A DNA stretch of 64,000 nucleotides from Cryptomeria japonica (Eukaryota; Streptophyta; Pinopsida; Cupressales; Cupressaceae): positions 873,805,594-873,869,593 of the forward strand of contig NC_081409.1 of NCBI RefSeq assembly GCF_030272615.1, read 5' to 3'. Below the pieces are notes generated by a model, which was not told the origin of the DNA, made no database searches, and worked only from the letters and a program-made list of their open reading frames with translations. Made by a program: the position numbers and the translations under genes. Positions 34,522 to 47,323 of the stretch are shown one piece after another. Position 1 is the stretch's first letter. Every line of letters begins with the position of its first letter.

Positions 34522-36015
34522 TGTAGACATCTAAAAATGGTCAACGCTTGCAGAGTCATACTTTAACATTAGCGCATTGCCTTATTTTAGGGTTTTTGCA
34601 TCGCATTAACATTTCTTCTATGTTGCGCACTTGGTCTTTATCATTTGCGAGCATTGAGTCCTTGTTTTGCATTCCTCATTTTTCTTGCTTTCAAATTTGG
34701 TCTTATCGATAACAATCTTCAGTTATGATTTTGGTTGATCTTATCCTGTCGCATCAATGTGCGTGCTCATTTATCATCATTTTGGACATCATCAATCCTA
34801 ATCGATGATGGAATTAGGGTTTTGTCCTCTTGTCAATCTTGTCATTTTGCAATCGATTCGTCATCGATCCTCGTCCTTGTCAATCTTGTCATTTTGCAAT
34901 CGATTCGTCATCGATCCTTGTCCTTGTCAATCTTGTCATTTTTTGATCGATTCGTCATTGATCCTTGTCCTGGTCAATCTTGTCATTTTGCGATCGATTT
35001 GTCATTGATCGTTGTCCTTTTCAATCATGTTGATTTGGATCAATTAGTCATTGTTCCTCGTCAATTGGTGCCTATCAATTTGGTCTCTTTATCAATCTTG
35101 GTCAATTTGTCAACCAATCTCAATCATTTATCAGCATTGGTCCTTTGTCAATCAAAATCATGATCAAATTGACCCTACATCAATTATCTTTTGTCAAGAC
35201 CTAATTGGCGTCCTTGCATTTCTAATTCATCTTTTAAGGTTTTATGATTTATTCATTTAATCTTGTTTGTCATTTTCCCTCTAGGTTAAATAATTTATTT
35301 ATTTATCCTAAGTCTTCTTGTCGCAATTAAATATTTATTTAATTGGCTAATTAATTCCTCCCTCTTTTTTTGAATTAATTAATGAATGAAAAATTATTAA
35401 TTAATTTACTTAATTTTCATCAATTTCTAAATTCCTAATTTCCAATTCATCTAATTTTCTATTTTCTCCTATTTTTCTAATATTTCTCCTAATTTCATGG
35501 GAATGATATAGCAATCTTGTCATAATTTGTCATAATTTGTCAATCAATCAATTTTGCATAGCAACCTTGTCAATTTTGTCATAATTTGTCAATCAATCAA
35601 TCTTGCATAGAAAGTGTCAATTTTGTCATAATTTGTCATATTTGTCATTCTTGATTTGAAATTTCCTTTCAAATCTCTTCATGCTAATCTTGTCATCTCT
35701 CCAATTTGTCTATAAATTGGATGAATTTCTTCAATCAAAGGATCCGATCAATCAATCACACTTCTAGTATCCTTACACTGCCATTCCATCTTAACAATCT
35801 TGCTTTCATGCTATGCTTTTGCACTTGTAGGTGAGATCCACAAACACACTAATTTGAAGGAGAAAGAAGGACAATGGAGAATTATGGAGGAGATATTCGC
35901 ATTTGTGATGGTTTGCATTTGATTTGAATATCTTATTTTCATATCTCTATTGAGTGTAATTAGGATTTGTTATCATTGCAATCTAGTTTTCGTGATTGAG
36001 CTAGTTTAATTTCGA
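34522..36015 (+). repeat. Middle LTR, 3'-truncated variant
   Basis: Begins TGTAGACATC like the outer LTRs, but lacks the last roughly 35-45 bases and, from about 35743, carries a different sequence from that shared by the outer LTRs. It is joined at GATTTGCC to internal sequence equivalent to 33213. It also contains a 47-bp tandem repeat absent from the outer LTRs. Confidence 0.85.
34829..35016 (+). repeat. 47-bp minisatellite, four units, inside the middle LTR
   Basis: Units start CTTGTCAATC or CTGGTCAATC at 34829, 34876, 34923 and 34970, an exact 47-base period. The outer LTRs have one unit at this place. Confidence 0.88.
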
Positions 36016-37446
36016 TTTGCCTTGCTAGACACTTGGGCAAAATCATAAAAAATTGAAAAATGTCCTGAAATAATCAAATAAATCAAATAAATGTCCTGAA
36101 ATAATCCAAAAAAATCAAATAATGTCCTGAAAAAAATCCAAAAAAATCAAATAATGTCCTGAAATAATCCAAAAAAAATAAAAAATGTTCTAAAAAAATC
36201 CCTAAAAATCAAATAATGTCTTGAAAAAATCCCTAAAAATCAAATAATGTCTTGAAAAAATCCCTAAAAATAAAAAAATGTCTTGAAATAAATCCCTAAA
36301 AAATCAAATAAAGTCCTGAAATAATTCAAAAAAAAATTAAAAAAATGTCCTGAAAAAAATCTCTAAAAAGTCAAATAAAGTCCTGAAAAAATGACAAAAA
36401 AAATCTTAAAACATCAAAATCCAAAAACAATTTCTTTGGCATTTTGCATTTTGTCAATAAATGGTCCCCTTTGTGCATAGATAGATCGCTGAGCATACAT
36501 CCAACAACAATCTATCAAACATTGTGCTTTAATGAAATCACGCATTAACAAATGAACTGTTCGACCAAGCAAGCATTCAACTTGATCACAGTTGTCACAT
36601 CAATCCAAATAACATCAACATCAATATCATTTGTCCTTGTCAATATTATCATGGGTCTTATACAGGGTGTGGTATACTCGAAACCAGACTGTGTCCTATC
36701 TTAGACGGGGTACTGCATTCCTTGAAACCAGGCAACATGATCATTCTTATTTTCCACTTTTGACAATGATGATCAGACTATTTGTTTGACTTGGTTGAAT
36801 TTGTGCGTCTTATCTTTTTATTGATTTATCTTTGGCTTTGATCATGTTCCTATGTTGCTCGATGATGTCACTGAGTGATTTAGAGTGACCGGGATGGTTC
36901 ATGGTCCCTTTCCTTTTGTTTTTTTGTTGTGTTTGTTGTTTATGGAATGTTTGTCACAAATTGGGGCAACTATATCATTGGGTGTCTGTGATAAGTACGT
37001 TCTCTTTATGAACACCGCACATACCTTGACCCTTGATGTATGCACCCTAGGATGCTTCACTCATTCCTTGTGTGCGATGTGTCTGTCTTTTGCAAAAGGG
37101 GTTGCGTTCCAGCTCTGGCCTTCAATACCATGATGCTCTGCATCCACTTTGCTACATTAAATAAAGGTTCTCACCTACTTATGTGCATTTGTGAAAGCAA
37201 GTTTTCCTTCATCTCTAACTGTCCTCTATCTAATTTCTGCTTACTAACATTTCTTCCATCAGTCTTAGCAGTCTGTTCGAACCTATCATCTTCTGTCATT
37301 CTTATCGATCACTTGGCCTCTTTTTTGGATTTTTCTGGCCAATTCCTCGAGGGGGCATGCATATGTCATTGTTATTGTTTGGGGCATTTTCATTATTGTT
37401 CTTAGAAACAACGCTTAAAATCGCATTGTCTCAAAGAGGGGCAAAA
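36016..37446 (+). repeat. Second copy of the 3' internal segment
   Basis: Matches 33213-34521 (about 90 percent by eye), beginning CCTTGCTAGACACTTGGG and ending with the purine tract before the third LTR. Its minisatellite (36055-36405) is longer than in the first copy, and a segment equivalent to about 33570-33600 is missing. Confidence 0.85.
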
Positions 37447-38834
37447 TGTAGACATCTAAAAAATGGTCAACGCTTGTGGAGTCATACTTTAACATTTGCG
37501 CATTGCCTTATTTTAGGGTTCTTGTGTTGCATTAACATTTCTTCTATGTTGTGCACTTGGTCTTTATCATTTGCAAGCATCAAGTCCTCCTTCTGCATTC
37601 CTCATTTTTCTCACTTTTGAATTAGGTCTTGTCGATAGCAATCTTCAGTCATGATTTTGGTCGATCTTATCCTGTTGCATCATGGTGTGTGCTCATTTAT
37701 CATCATTTTGGACATTGTCAATCCTAATCGATGATAGAATTAGGGTTTTGTCCTCTTGTCAATCTTGTCATTTTACGATCGATTTGTCATCGATCATTGT
37801 CCTTTTCAATTGTGTCAATTTGGATCAATTAGTCAATGTTCCTCGTCAATTGGCGCCTATCAATTTGTCTCTTTATCAGTCTTGGTCAATTTTTCAACCA
37901 ATCTCAATCATTTATCAGCATTGGTCCTTTGTCAATCAAAATCATGATCGAATCGACATTAATTTCTTGTTGTCTTGACCTAATTCCTTGTCCTCTTATT
38001 TCTAGGATTTTATGATTTATTCATTTAATCTTGATTGTCATTTTCCCTCTAGGTTAAATAATTTATTTATTTATCCTAAGTCTTCTTGTAACAATTAATT
38101 ATTTATTTAATTGGCTAATTAATTCCCCCTCTTTTTGTGAATTAATTAATGAATGAAAAATTATTAATTAATTTACCTAATTTTCTAATTTCTAATTTCT
38201 TAATTTCCAAGTCATCATTTCTAACCTAATTTTCTATTTTCTCCTATTTTTCTAATATTTCCCCTAATTTCATGGGAATGACATTTCAATCTTGTCATAA
38301 TTTGTCAATCAATCAATTTTGCATAGCAATCTTGTCAATTTTGTCATAATTTGTCAATCAATCAATCTTGCATAGAAAGTGTCAATTTTGTCATAATTTG
38401 TCATATTTGTCATTCATGATTTGAAATTTCCTTTCAAATCTCTTCATGCTAATCTTTTCATCTCTCCAATTTGTCTATAAATTGGATGAATTTCTTCAAT
38501 CAAAGGATCAATTAATCACATTATCGAACTAATCACATTTTCAGAAAAAAAAATTCAGATTTTCGAGTAACCTTATGCTACAAATTTCATCAATAACTTG
38601 CTTTCCACTTGCAAATGCACTTTGTAGGTGAGAACAACATCAAATTGGAAGGTGAAAGAAGAACAATGGAGGAACAATGAAGGAGATACAGGCTTTGGTT
38701 TTCTTTTTATTGTAGTATTTCATCTTCATGCCTTTATTGATTGTAATTAGGATTTCTTATCATTGCAATCTAGTTTTTTTGATTGAGCTAGTCTAATATC
38801 TATTGCTTTGATGGTTTCCAAATTCTTATCTACA
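37447..38834 (+). repeat. Third (outer 3') LTR
   Basis: 1388 bp, TGTAGACATC...TATCTACA, followed by AAGAT. Pairs with 25447-26845 rather than with the adjacent middle LTR. Confidence 0.9.
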
Positions 38835-38839
38835 AAGAT

Positions 38840-39990
38840 ATGTAGGTATGCTTCATAATAATTTGGAGATGATTTTAATATCCATTGGATCGATAAATCA
38901 TAATCTAGGTGATTTGGGCTCTCGATTATTTTATTTTATTTGCTAAAATAGATCTCTATAACAAAAACCATTCACCAATTGGTGAACATTTACGACCCTA
39001 AAAAAAATCGTGAACAAATTAAATAAATGATACATATACAATATACATTATTTTGAAAGTGATTGGCAATGATACACTCTCCCAACTACACGAGTTGGCT
39101 AAAGTTGACTCGACGTGCCACTAGAGATGCAGGGAGAAAAAGAATACCAGAGATGTACGGAGGAAAATAATACAAGAAAGCAAAGGGAAATTTTTTTTTT
39201 TGCTTTTTATTATATCAAATAAAGATTTTTTTTAATATTATAAATTGAAATAATATTTTAATTTTTAAATGATTTAATTAAAAATGTTTTTATTTGTTTC
39301 AGTAAGTATTATATCAAAATATATATTTTTTTAATATTATAAATTGTAGTTTTAAAATGATTTAATTATATATTAATTAATTGAAAATAATTCAAATATG
39401 TTTTATTAATTTGGTTGATTTTCAGTTGTTATTGATTAATTGAATAAATTTGAATAATTAATTAAATAATCTTTGAATCTCTAATTAAAATATTGCACAA
39501 TCCTGCACCACTCCAATTAAAAAATAACAACTACCATTTGCACTATAATAGTAAAAGTAATAAATTAAAGGCCTATAATAAGTACAAGTGTAATGCTATT
39601 TAAATTTGAAACCGAAAAAATTTATTTCTTAATTTTGATTTAGAGTAATTGTATTATATCAAAGTGAGATGTCCACTTTCAGTTTCTATTTCATTGATAG
39701 TATGTTACTGTTCATTAATGATTATATGATATTTCTGTATACAGATTGTGGAGGTGATTGAAATTTATAAATATCTTAACATTTTTAAGCTGATATGCTT
39801 CATTGTGGGCATTTATACCCAGAAAACTGCTAGCCCTCTCGGAATAGGGAATTCCGGTGATGTTTTCCGATAGTGAGATTTGTAGCATGAAAAGTTCTGG
39901 CTTTAATTACTGTTCACATTTTTCGAGTCAACTTGTCAATGTGTGGCAATGTGTTGTGTTATTTTTTATTAATTTAATTATTGTTTTGTG
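38840..39990. other. AT-rich non-coding stretch
   Basis: Resumes host sequence after the insertion site at 25446. It is very AT-rich around 39180-39500, with no coding potential that I can support. Confidence 0.5.
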
Positions 39991-40607
39991 GTGGTTTCTT
40001 GTTGAGTGAAGGACGTGTCTATTCTGGCTCCAAAAAGACAGTACAGATTGACTAACATGCATGTTAGTTGCGTGTTTTACACCATCAATTTTGCAGTTAA
40101 CGGTTGCGATTGACTAACCTATCACTAACACATTGTACGACAGGTCTATTTTGGAGCTACAATAGCCGTGGCCTTGAGCGAACAGGTATGTTGTGTGAAG
40201 TAGAACCAGTACATGTCTGAATGAAATTAATTTGTTTCACTTGGGCATTAATCATTTTGGGTACGGTGTTTTTTTGGGTTCGCGTTTAACATTAGTGGGC
40301 TTCGAGAGGAAGAACATTTCTAATGTTTCAGGTTTTGGAGAAGAAGAGTGTGTTGAAAGCGTTTGTGGTGTATCATTCATTGCTCATATTGTTTGCAGTT
40401 TGGTGTACCCTTGGTTTGTTGTGCAGGTAAGCAGTTCCTCTCTAAAAACTTGTTGGTGTAAAGTTGGGTTTCAATATATGTTTGTATGTAGTGGATTGTG
40501 GGTTTTAAAATTTTGTCCATTAGGCGGCAAAGGGTTTTAAGGGAAAACACCTGTTTCGATTTGTGCTCACAGTTTTGTTTTTGAAGTGGGGGTTTTTGAC
40601 AATAATG
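39991..40607 (+). repeat. Tandem repeat unit R1 (617 bp)
   Basis: Starts GTGGTTTCTTGTTGAG and is repeated directly at 40608. Units R1 and R2 are highly similar over their full length, including the GAGCGAA(C/T)AGGTATGTTGTG block. A 100-codon frame is open in both, but the differences fall mainly at amino-acid-changing positions, so coding is unlikely. Confidence 0.85.
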
Positions 40608-43042
40608 GTGGTTTCTTGTTGAGCGAAGGACGTGTCTATTCTGGCTCCAAAAAGACAATATGGATTGACTAACATGCATTTTAGTTGCACGTTTTACACC
40701 ATCGATTTTGCAGTTAATGGTTGCGATTGACTAACCTATCACTAACACGTTGTACGACATGTCTGTTTTGGAGCTACAATAGCTGCGGCCTTGAGCGAAT
40801 AGGTATGTTGTGTGAGGTGGAACCAGTACATGTCTGAATGAAATTAATTTGTTTCGCTTGGGCATTAATCGTTCTAGGTATGGTGTTTTTATGGGTTCAC
40901 GTTTAACATTAGTGGGCTTCGAGAGGAAGAACATTTCTAATGTTTTAGGTTTTGGAGAAGAAGAGGGTGTTGAAAGAGTTTGTGGTGTATCATTCATTGC
41001 TTATATTGTTTGCAGTTTGGTGTACCCTTGGTTTGTTGTGCAGGTAAGCAGTTCCTCTCCAAAAACTTGTTGGTGTAAAAATTTAGTTGGGTTTTAATAT
41101 ATGTTTGTATGTAGTGGATTGTGGGTTTTAAACTTTTGTCCATTAGGCGGCAAAGGATTTTAAGGGAAAACACCTATTTCGATTTGTGCTCGCAATTTTG
41201 TTTTTGAAGTGAGGGTTTTTGACAATAATGGCAATTTTTTTCCATTTCGAATAATGAAAGATTGCAGATGTGCAAGTTAGGTTCTCGTTGATTCCTAGAA
41301 GGTTAAACTGTTGAATAACTAAGTATCCATTTTAACTTGGAATTGAATTCGCTATATTTGGTTGATATAACAACCATTCCTTTCAGCAATAAAAATTTAT
41401 GAAAGATATAATTATAAAGGACTATGAATTGTGTGAGGCTTTTTCTTTCAACATTACTCAATATGGGGAGACAAGTTTTAGAAGAAAAAAAAAAGCAGAC
41501 TAAAATAGAGGCCCTACACTAGTAGACATGTTGAGCATGTGAATACAACCAAGTGCCTGCATTAACATTGAATGTAAGGAGGCACGTAAGTAGCTCTTAA
41601 TTTCTAACATCAAAACTATTTATTCCACTTACTCTACAAAGAAAACATAAAATTCCGATAGGTTGTGGAGAAAAAAATAAAATCATTTCCAAAAAAAAAA
41701 CCTGAAGCTCGCATCCCACAAAAGCTTTCAAAGGATGCACACTCATTAATTTCCCACAAAATGAATCGTCGGATACAATTGTTGAGGCAAAAAAAAATTG
41801 TTTCTTCTTCTAAGAGGTTATATAAAATTATGAAAATGGTATGTTGCATTTTTGTATGGGTTTTAAAATTTTTCCCATTGGGCGGCAAAGGGTTTTAAGG
41901 GAAAACACCTATTTCAATTTGTGCTGACAATTTTGTTTTTTGAGCTGAGGGTTTTTGACAATAAATGCTATTTACTTATGATTTTGGACAGCCCCATTAA
42001 TTTTGATGTTTTATGGTGACACATTTCTTCTATTTGGATTTTTGGAACATAGCCTTTCATATTGTAGAAATATTATCGAATATAGAAATATTGCACAAGT
42101 GCAAGTTAGGTTCTCATTGATTCCTAGAAGTTTAAACTGCTGAATAACAAAGTATCCATTTCATTGATATCTTTTTTACATGTCTGAATTGCTAAGTACC
42201 CATTTCATTGATATGCATATGGTTATAATAATGTGTATGCATATTAAATGAGAGTTTAAAAATTAGACTAATATTTGCAAATAATCCTATCATCTCCTGA
42301 AGAGAACAACATATATTGATTAGATTCAAAGTATGTGTATTTACTCATATTTTATGTATGTCTGGTCTTAGCACATAAATAATGTTTATATGTATTCTAA
42401 TGTTATGGGTACCCAACAATCAGTCTCACAATGAATCCTATTGAGCTATGAAGGAAACTAGTAATCGTCCGTTTCAAAACCTAAAATGAAACCAAAATAC
42501 CAATATGTTACACATAACGAAAATCTCTAAAATGGAGAAAAATGTTGATGTTCAAAATGGAGCCATTTGACATTATATGCTTTTACAAACAAGTCAATGA
42601 GATTTAATAAGAAAAGCCCGTTGCAAAGAATGCCCTTCTTTTCTTTACTTACAAAATTTGAGACACATGGTGTTGTATACCCATGTTTGGGACTATCCTT
42701 AGAGTTTTTCTTTGTCAATGATTACCTTGTGTTATAAACATAACATTGTATGCTTTTGTGATCATTTACTTTTAAACAAAGGTCATTCTCCATGACATGA
42801 GTTGCCTTGATTAATATTAACAACAATCATGATCGTGATAGATGCAGAAATCATAACTTCAAATATGCTTTACACTTATGTGATCATTGACTTTTACACA
42901 AAGGTCATTCTCCACCTCTGGAAGTTTTGATTATGTGACAGGCTGTAATTTTGTGGCGTGTTTCACTTGACATGTTGCATATGTAAGAATCCTATTTTTT
43001 TGTCAAACATATTGTATACGGCTATATATATATGTATTCTAC
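40608..43042 (+). repeat. Repeat unit R2 and its downstream part, first long copy of the duplicated segment
   Basis: From GAGCGAATAGGTATG (about 40792) to the TA-rich stretch before 43043, this segment (about 2.25 kb) matches 44431-46039 plus 55729-56353 at roughly 90 percent. No gene is recognised. A 63-codon minus-strand frame (42527-42718) is kept in the second copy (55841-56032). Confidence 0.85.
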
Positions 43043-44274
43043 TGTCATAAAATTGCAACCCTTGCAATTATGACTATTTTTTAGGTCCTCACCCTAGCGA
43101 CTGCATCTCCCTAATCAATTGAGACCCCTTTCTGCATCATTCTTCCAAATCTTCTCCCATTTCAGCCCTTGTGTCACCTTGTGACCTTGTCCAAGCCCCA
43201 AAATAGGGTGGGGCAGGGGTGTCATGCCCCTGTCCCCATTAGAACAGGGGCATGGGGCCCCTGTCCCCCCTTGGAGAGGGACATTGCACACTTGTCCTCC
43301 CCCTTTAGGTGGCTCTTAAATGGGTCCATTTGACCCTTAACCCTAATTTTCTCTTTGGGATTTAAATTTCCCCTATGTCACCCTTCAGTGAGATGAAAAT
43401 TATTCCTCTCAGGAAAGTATATAAGGGAATTTAGTCCTCTCATTTGTAAAAGGTGAAAATAGGCAAGACTAAGCAAAGATAAGAGAAATTGAGCATTCAA
43501 GTGTTCAAGTCTTCAAACATCTTCTTCTTCATGTGTCTTCTTCATTCATCCATTGGAGAAATATTACAACATTCATTTGCAAGCATGTGTGTGTGTTAGG
43601 GTTTTGTCATGTTACATGCAATTTTATGCAACACTTGTGATTACATTCAAGAAGCAAAGCACCCATCATCAACAAATTGTAGATCTACAACCTGTATACA
43701 TTTCCATTATTTACATTTAAGCATTTGCAATTACTTTCTTTCAAGGTTGATTCCTCAACCGAGGTTTGACTAAGGAAAACCCCTATCGATAACCCTTCTT
43801 CCTTTCTTTTTTGTGTGTAGGTTGCAGGTGCGCAACTGTAATTGCAGATTTAGGCTTCATTTGAAGAGATAGAAAAACCCTTTTTGACTCACATATTTTT
43901 CGGAGGACCAGATGCAACTTCAACTCGGTCGCGCCAAATTTTCTCCAAATTTGCAGGGCAGGTCCGTATTAGTCTAAATACCTCAAATCCAAATTTATAG
44001 CATGATCTTGAATCGGTAGCTACTTATTTCATCCATTTTGTCTTTATTTTCTGCTTAGTCAACAAGTCAACTCTTCAACTTCAAAAAGTGGGTAAATTGC
44101 ATTTCACCTTGGCAATTCACTTAGTATTCAGATCCTTATTCACTGTAGGGTTTGGATCTAGTGAATTCAACCCCTCTTTTGAATGTAAAGTTTATCCCAA
44201 GTGAAAATCATCTTAGTGATTTCCTTTCTCTCTCCTAGGTGGGGAATCACTAGGGTTCAATTTTCCACTCTATA
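43043..44274 (+). repeat. Gypsy-type LTR related to the 2847 family
   Basis: Begins TGTCATAAAATTGCAACCCTTGCAA and ends TATA (for TACA). About 1.23 kb. It has the same internal landmarks as 2847-4086 (ATTCAAG words, TGTGTAGGTTGCAGGT.CGC, CCCCTCTTTTGAATGTAAAGT, CTAGGGTTC). A primer-binding-like site TGGTGAACCTGACGT follows at 44278-44292, and only about 140 bases of leader remain before repeat R3 begins. Confidence 0.8.
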
Positions 44275-44430
44275 TTTTGGTGAACCTGACGTCTTACACC
44301 ATTAATTCTGATTTTTGTTTTCAGATCTAAGTGTATGCAATTTTTAAATTTTCATTTACAAGTTTGATTTCCTTGCAAATTTTAAATATTTAGAGATTCA
44401 TTTCATTAAACCCTAATTTTTAATTGCAAA

Positions 44431-46039
44431 ATTGAGCGAACATGTATGTTGTGTGAGGTGGAACTAGTACATGTCTAAATGAAATTAATTTGTTTCAATT
44501 GGGCATTAATCATTCTGGGTACAATGTGTATTTGGGTTCGTGTTTAACATTAATGGGCTTCGAGATGAAGAACATCTCTAATGTTTCAGGTTTTGGAGAA
44601 GTAGAAGGTGTTGAAAGCATTTGTGGTGTATCATTCGTTGCTCATATTGTCTGCAGTTTGGGTACCATTGGTTTGTTGTGCAAGTAAGCACTTCCTCTTC
44701 AAACATTTATGGGTGTAAAAGTTTGGTTGGGTTTTAATATATGTTTTTATGTAGTGGATTGTGGGTTTTAAAATTTTGTCCATTAGGCGACTAAGGGTTT
44801 TAAGGGAAAACATGTGTTTTGATTTTTGCTCCCAGTTTTGTTTTTGAAGTGAGGGGTTTTGACAATAATGGTAGTTTATTTCCATTTCAAATATTAAAAG
44901 ATTGCAAATGTGCAAGTTAGGTTCTCGTTGATTCCTAGAAGGTTAAACTATAGAATAATTAAGTATCCATTTTAACTTGGAATTGAATTTGCTATATTTG
45001 GCTAATATAACAGCCATTCCTTTCAACAATGAAAAGATATGAAAGATCTAATTATAATGGACTACTAATTGTGCAAGGTTTTTTCTTTCAACATTTCTCA
45101 ACGGGGGGAGACGAGTTTAAAAAAAAAATACAGAATCAAATAGATGCCCTACACTGGTAGACATGTTGTGTGTGTGAATACGACTGAGTGCATGCATTGA
45201 CATTGAGTGTAAGGAGGCACGTAAGTAGATCTTAATTTCTAACATCAAAACTGTTTATTCAACTTACTTTGCAATGAAAACATGAAATTCTAATAGGTTG
45301 TGACGAAAAAAAAAAAATCCATTCCAAAAAAAAAACCTAAAGCTCGCGTCCCACAAAAGCTTTCAAAAGATGCATGCTCATTAATGCCCTGTGAAATGAA
45401 TCGTTGGATACAAGTGTTGAGGCAATTTTTTTTTATTTCTTTTTCTTAGAGTTTATTTTAAATTATGAAAATGGAATGTTGAATTTTTGTATGGGTTTTA
45501 AAATTTTGTCCGTTAGGCGGCAAAGGGTTTTAAGGGAAAATATCTATTTCGATTTGTGCTAGAAATTTTTTTTTTTGAGTTGAGGGTATTTGACAATAAA
45601 TGGCAGCTACTTTCAATTTTGGACAGCCCCATTAATTTGGATGTTTTATGGTGACACATTTTTGCTATTTGGATTTTTTGGAACAAATATTTTCATTTTG
45701 CAAACATATTACTGAATATTGAAAGATTGCACATGTGCAAGTTAGGTTCTCATTGATTCCTAGAAGTTTAAATTGTTTAATAACAAAGTATCCATTTCAT
45801 TGATATCTTTTTTACAGGTTTGAATTGCTAAGTACCCATTTCATTGATAACATATTATTATAAGAATGTGTATGTATATGAAATGAGAGTTTAAAAATTA
45901 GACTAAGATTTGCAAAGATCATATCCTGAAGAGAACAATGTATATTCACTGGATTCAAAGTATGCGTATATACTCATATTTTATGTATGTCCGGTCTATT
46001 TGCATATACATAATTTTATATGTCTATTAATGTTACGGG
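44431..46039 (+). repeat. Second long copy of the duplicated segment, first part (R3)
   Basis: Starts TTGAGCGAACATGTATG and follows 40792-42410. It is interrupted at TACTC (46040-46044) by the copia element and resumes at 55729 with AACAATCAGTCTCACAATG. Confidence 0.87.
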
Positions 46040-46044
46040 TACTC
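46040..46044. repeat. Target-site duplication TACTC, left copy
   Basis: Repeated at 55724-55728. The uninterrupted first segment copy (around 42408-42415, GGGTACCCAACAATC) shows the empty site with one base difference. Confidence 0.9.
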
Positions 46045-47265
46045 TATTGGCCATTTGGTGGAATTGATTATGTATTGCATTGATGTTTAGTCATTGATTT
46101 CAACACTATCTATTTTGATGCTTTACCGACACCCTTCTGGTTCTGATAGGTTGAGTGGTTTTTGGTTAACTTGGATCTGGCATGATCCAGTAGGCTCTAG
46201 TATAATCTGGTGATGGAATTGTCTTATTCATGATTCTTATATTCATATCTGGTCATTTGGTTTTGGTCTGGTAATTGGATGCTATCTTGCTTTCTTAGAA
46301 GATTGATTTCTAGTTCCGGTGAGGGTTTCACCGACAGAGCTTTTGGTGGAGATCTTTGATGAATTACCTAAGTGGTGTCGATGTAGTTTTTGATAGAGTT
46401 TCAAGAAGCTGTCGGTGATCATATTCAAGACTTGGTCTTTGGAGATCATTGTTGAAGTGTGTGGACCTATACTTGGTCTCAGTTGATCTAGGTTATGGAA
46501 TGGCATTGATGTAACATTTGGATAGGACCTATTGATGTATTTTTGGTATGTATTATGGGTTGGATATTATTTGTTTGGTCTAAGGCTGACATAGTTTGCA
46601 ATTATGTAATTGGTTTATTGTCTAGTGGCCGACCTAATTGTTTATGGTCAAGGGTTTGTATATATAGATGTACGATCTCATTGTAGATCATCATGGTTAA
46701 TGTAAGAGGTCATGATCAAGGATTGTAATGTGCAAATAATGTAATATCATTCAGGTAGAGGAGTTGATCAATCATTGGAGATCGAATTGGGTTTGTGCAT
46801 GATGATTTAGTCCTCTAGTATTGAGCTTAAATGGAACTATACTCTGGCATAGGAGATGCTATCTTTTGTAGTTCAACACTTCTCTGGATTATAGTCTGGA
46901 TTTATATGTAGTCAGTGAAACTCCTTTTGTCATGAGCAGTGTGCTCTAGGTTGTTGGCCTTCCTTCAAGTGCATTCCCCTTCATTGTAATTCACATACTT
47001 ACTGCAGAAGTATTATCTGACTGTGGGTAGGCTTCCCACTGTGGTTTTTCCCTTTACCAATTTTTCCAAATACAAATATTGGTGTTGTGTGAATGGCTTT
47101 TATTCTGTGATTATTGTTTATGCTTAATTGGATTAATTGCTATTCCGGTATTATTGTTTTGGGTTCCAGTATTAATGTTTAAATTGCTAGTGCTTATGGT
47201 AATCTATGACAACTGATTCACCCCCCCCCTCCCAGTTGTCTTCTATTTATCTGAACTATCTAACA
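46045..47265 (+). repeat. 5' LTR of the 46045 copia element
   Basis: 1221 bp. A TATATATAGATG box near 46660 is a plausible promoter. It ends CTATCTAACA directly before the primer-binding site. Confidence 0.9.
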
Positions 47266-47267
47266 AT

Positions 47268-47279
47268 TGGTATTAGAGC
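47268..47279 (+). other. Initiator-Met tRNA primer-binding site
   Basis: TGGTATTAGAGC, one transition from the plant consensus TGGTATCAGAGC, two bases after the LTR. Confidence 0.9.
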
Positions 47280-47323
47280 TTTGGTTCTCTTTGAAAAAAG
47301 CTTAATCACTTGAGGAAGATCCT

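Larger units (their letters stand above)
25447..38834 (+). mobile_element. Three-LTR gypsy-type non-autonomous retrotransposon (13.4 kb)
   Basis: Order: LTR (25447-26845), full internal region (26846-34521), truncated LTR (34522-about 36015), second 3' internal segment (about 36016-37446), LTR (37447-38834), bracketed by AAGAT. The outer LTRs are close to each other while the middle LTR is a different variant. The internal region has a gypsy-style primer-binding-like site and a long Gln/Pro/Ser-rich frame, but no protease, RT or integrase that I can find. The element class is inferred from the LTR and primer site shared with other gypsy-type elements in the window. Confidence 0.85.

Noticed and set aside
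25435-38000. Several 60-140-codon frames within the LTRs at 25447, 34522 and 37447 and in the second internal segment
   Set aside because: They follow repeated TTGTCAATC-type words and the frame content is not conserved between LTR copies except through DNA identity.
40232-44690. Open frames at 40232, 40849 and 44490 with similar products (GSRLTL.GFE.KNISNV.GFGE) and a CAG/GTAAGC splice-like junction in R1 and R2
   Set aside because: They are three copies of the same repeated DNA. Differences between R1 and R2 change amino acids far more often than they are silent, which is not the pattern of a selected exon, and no family is recognised.
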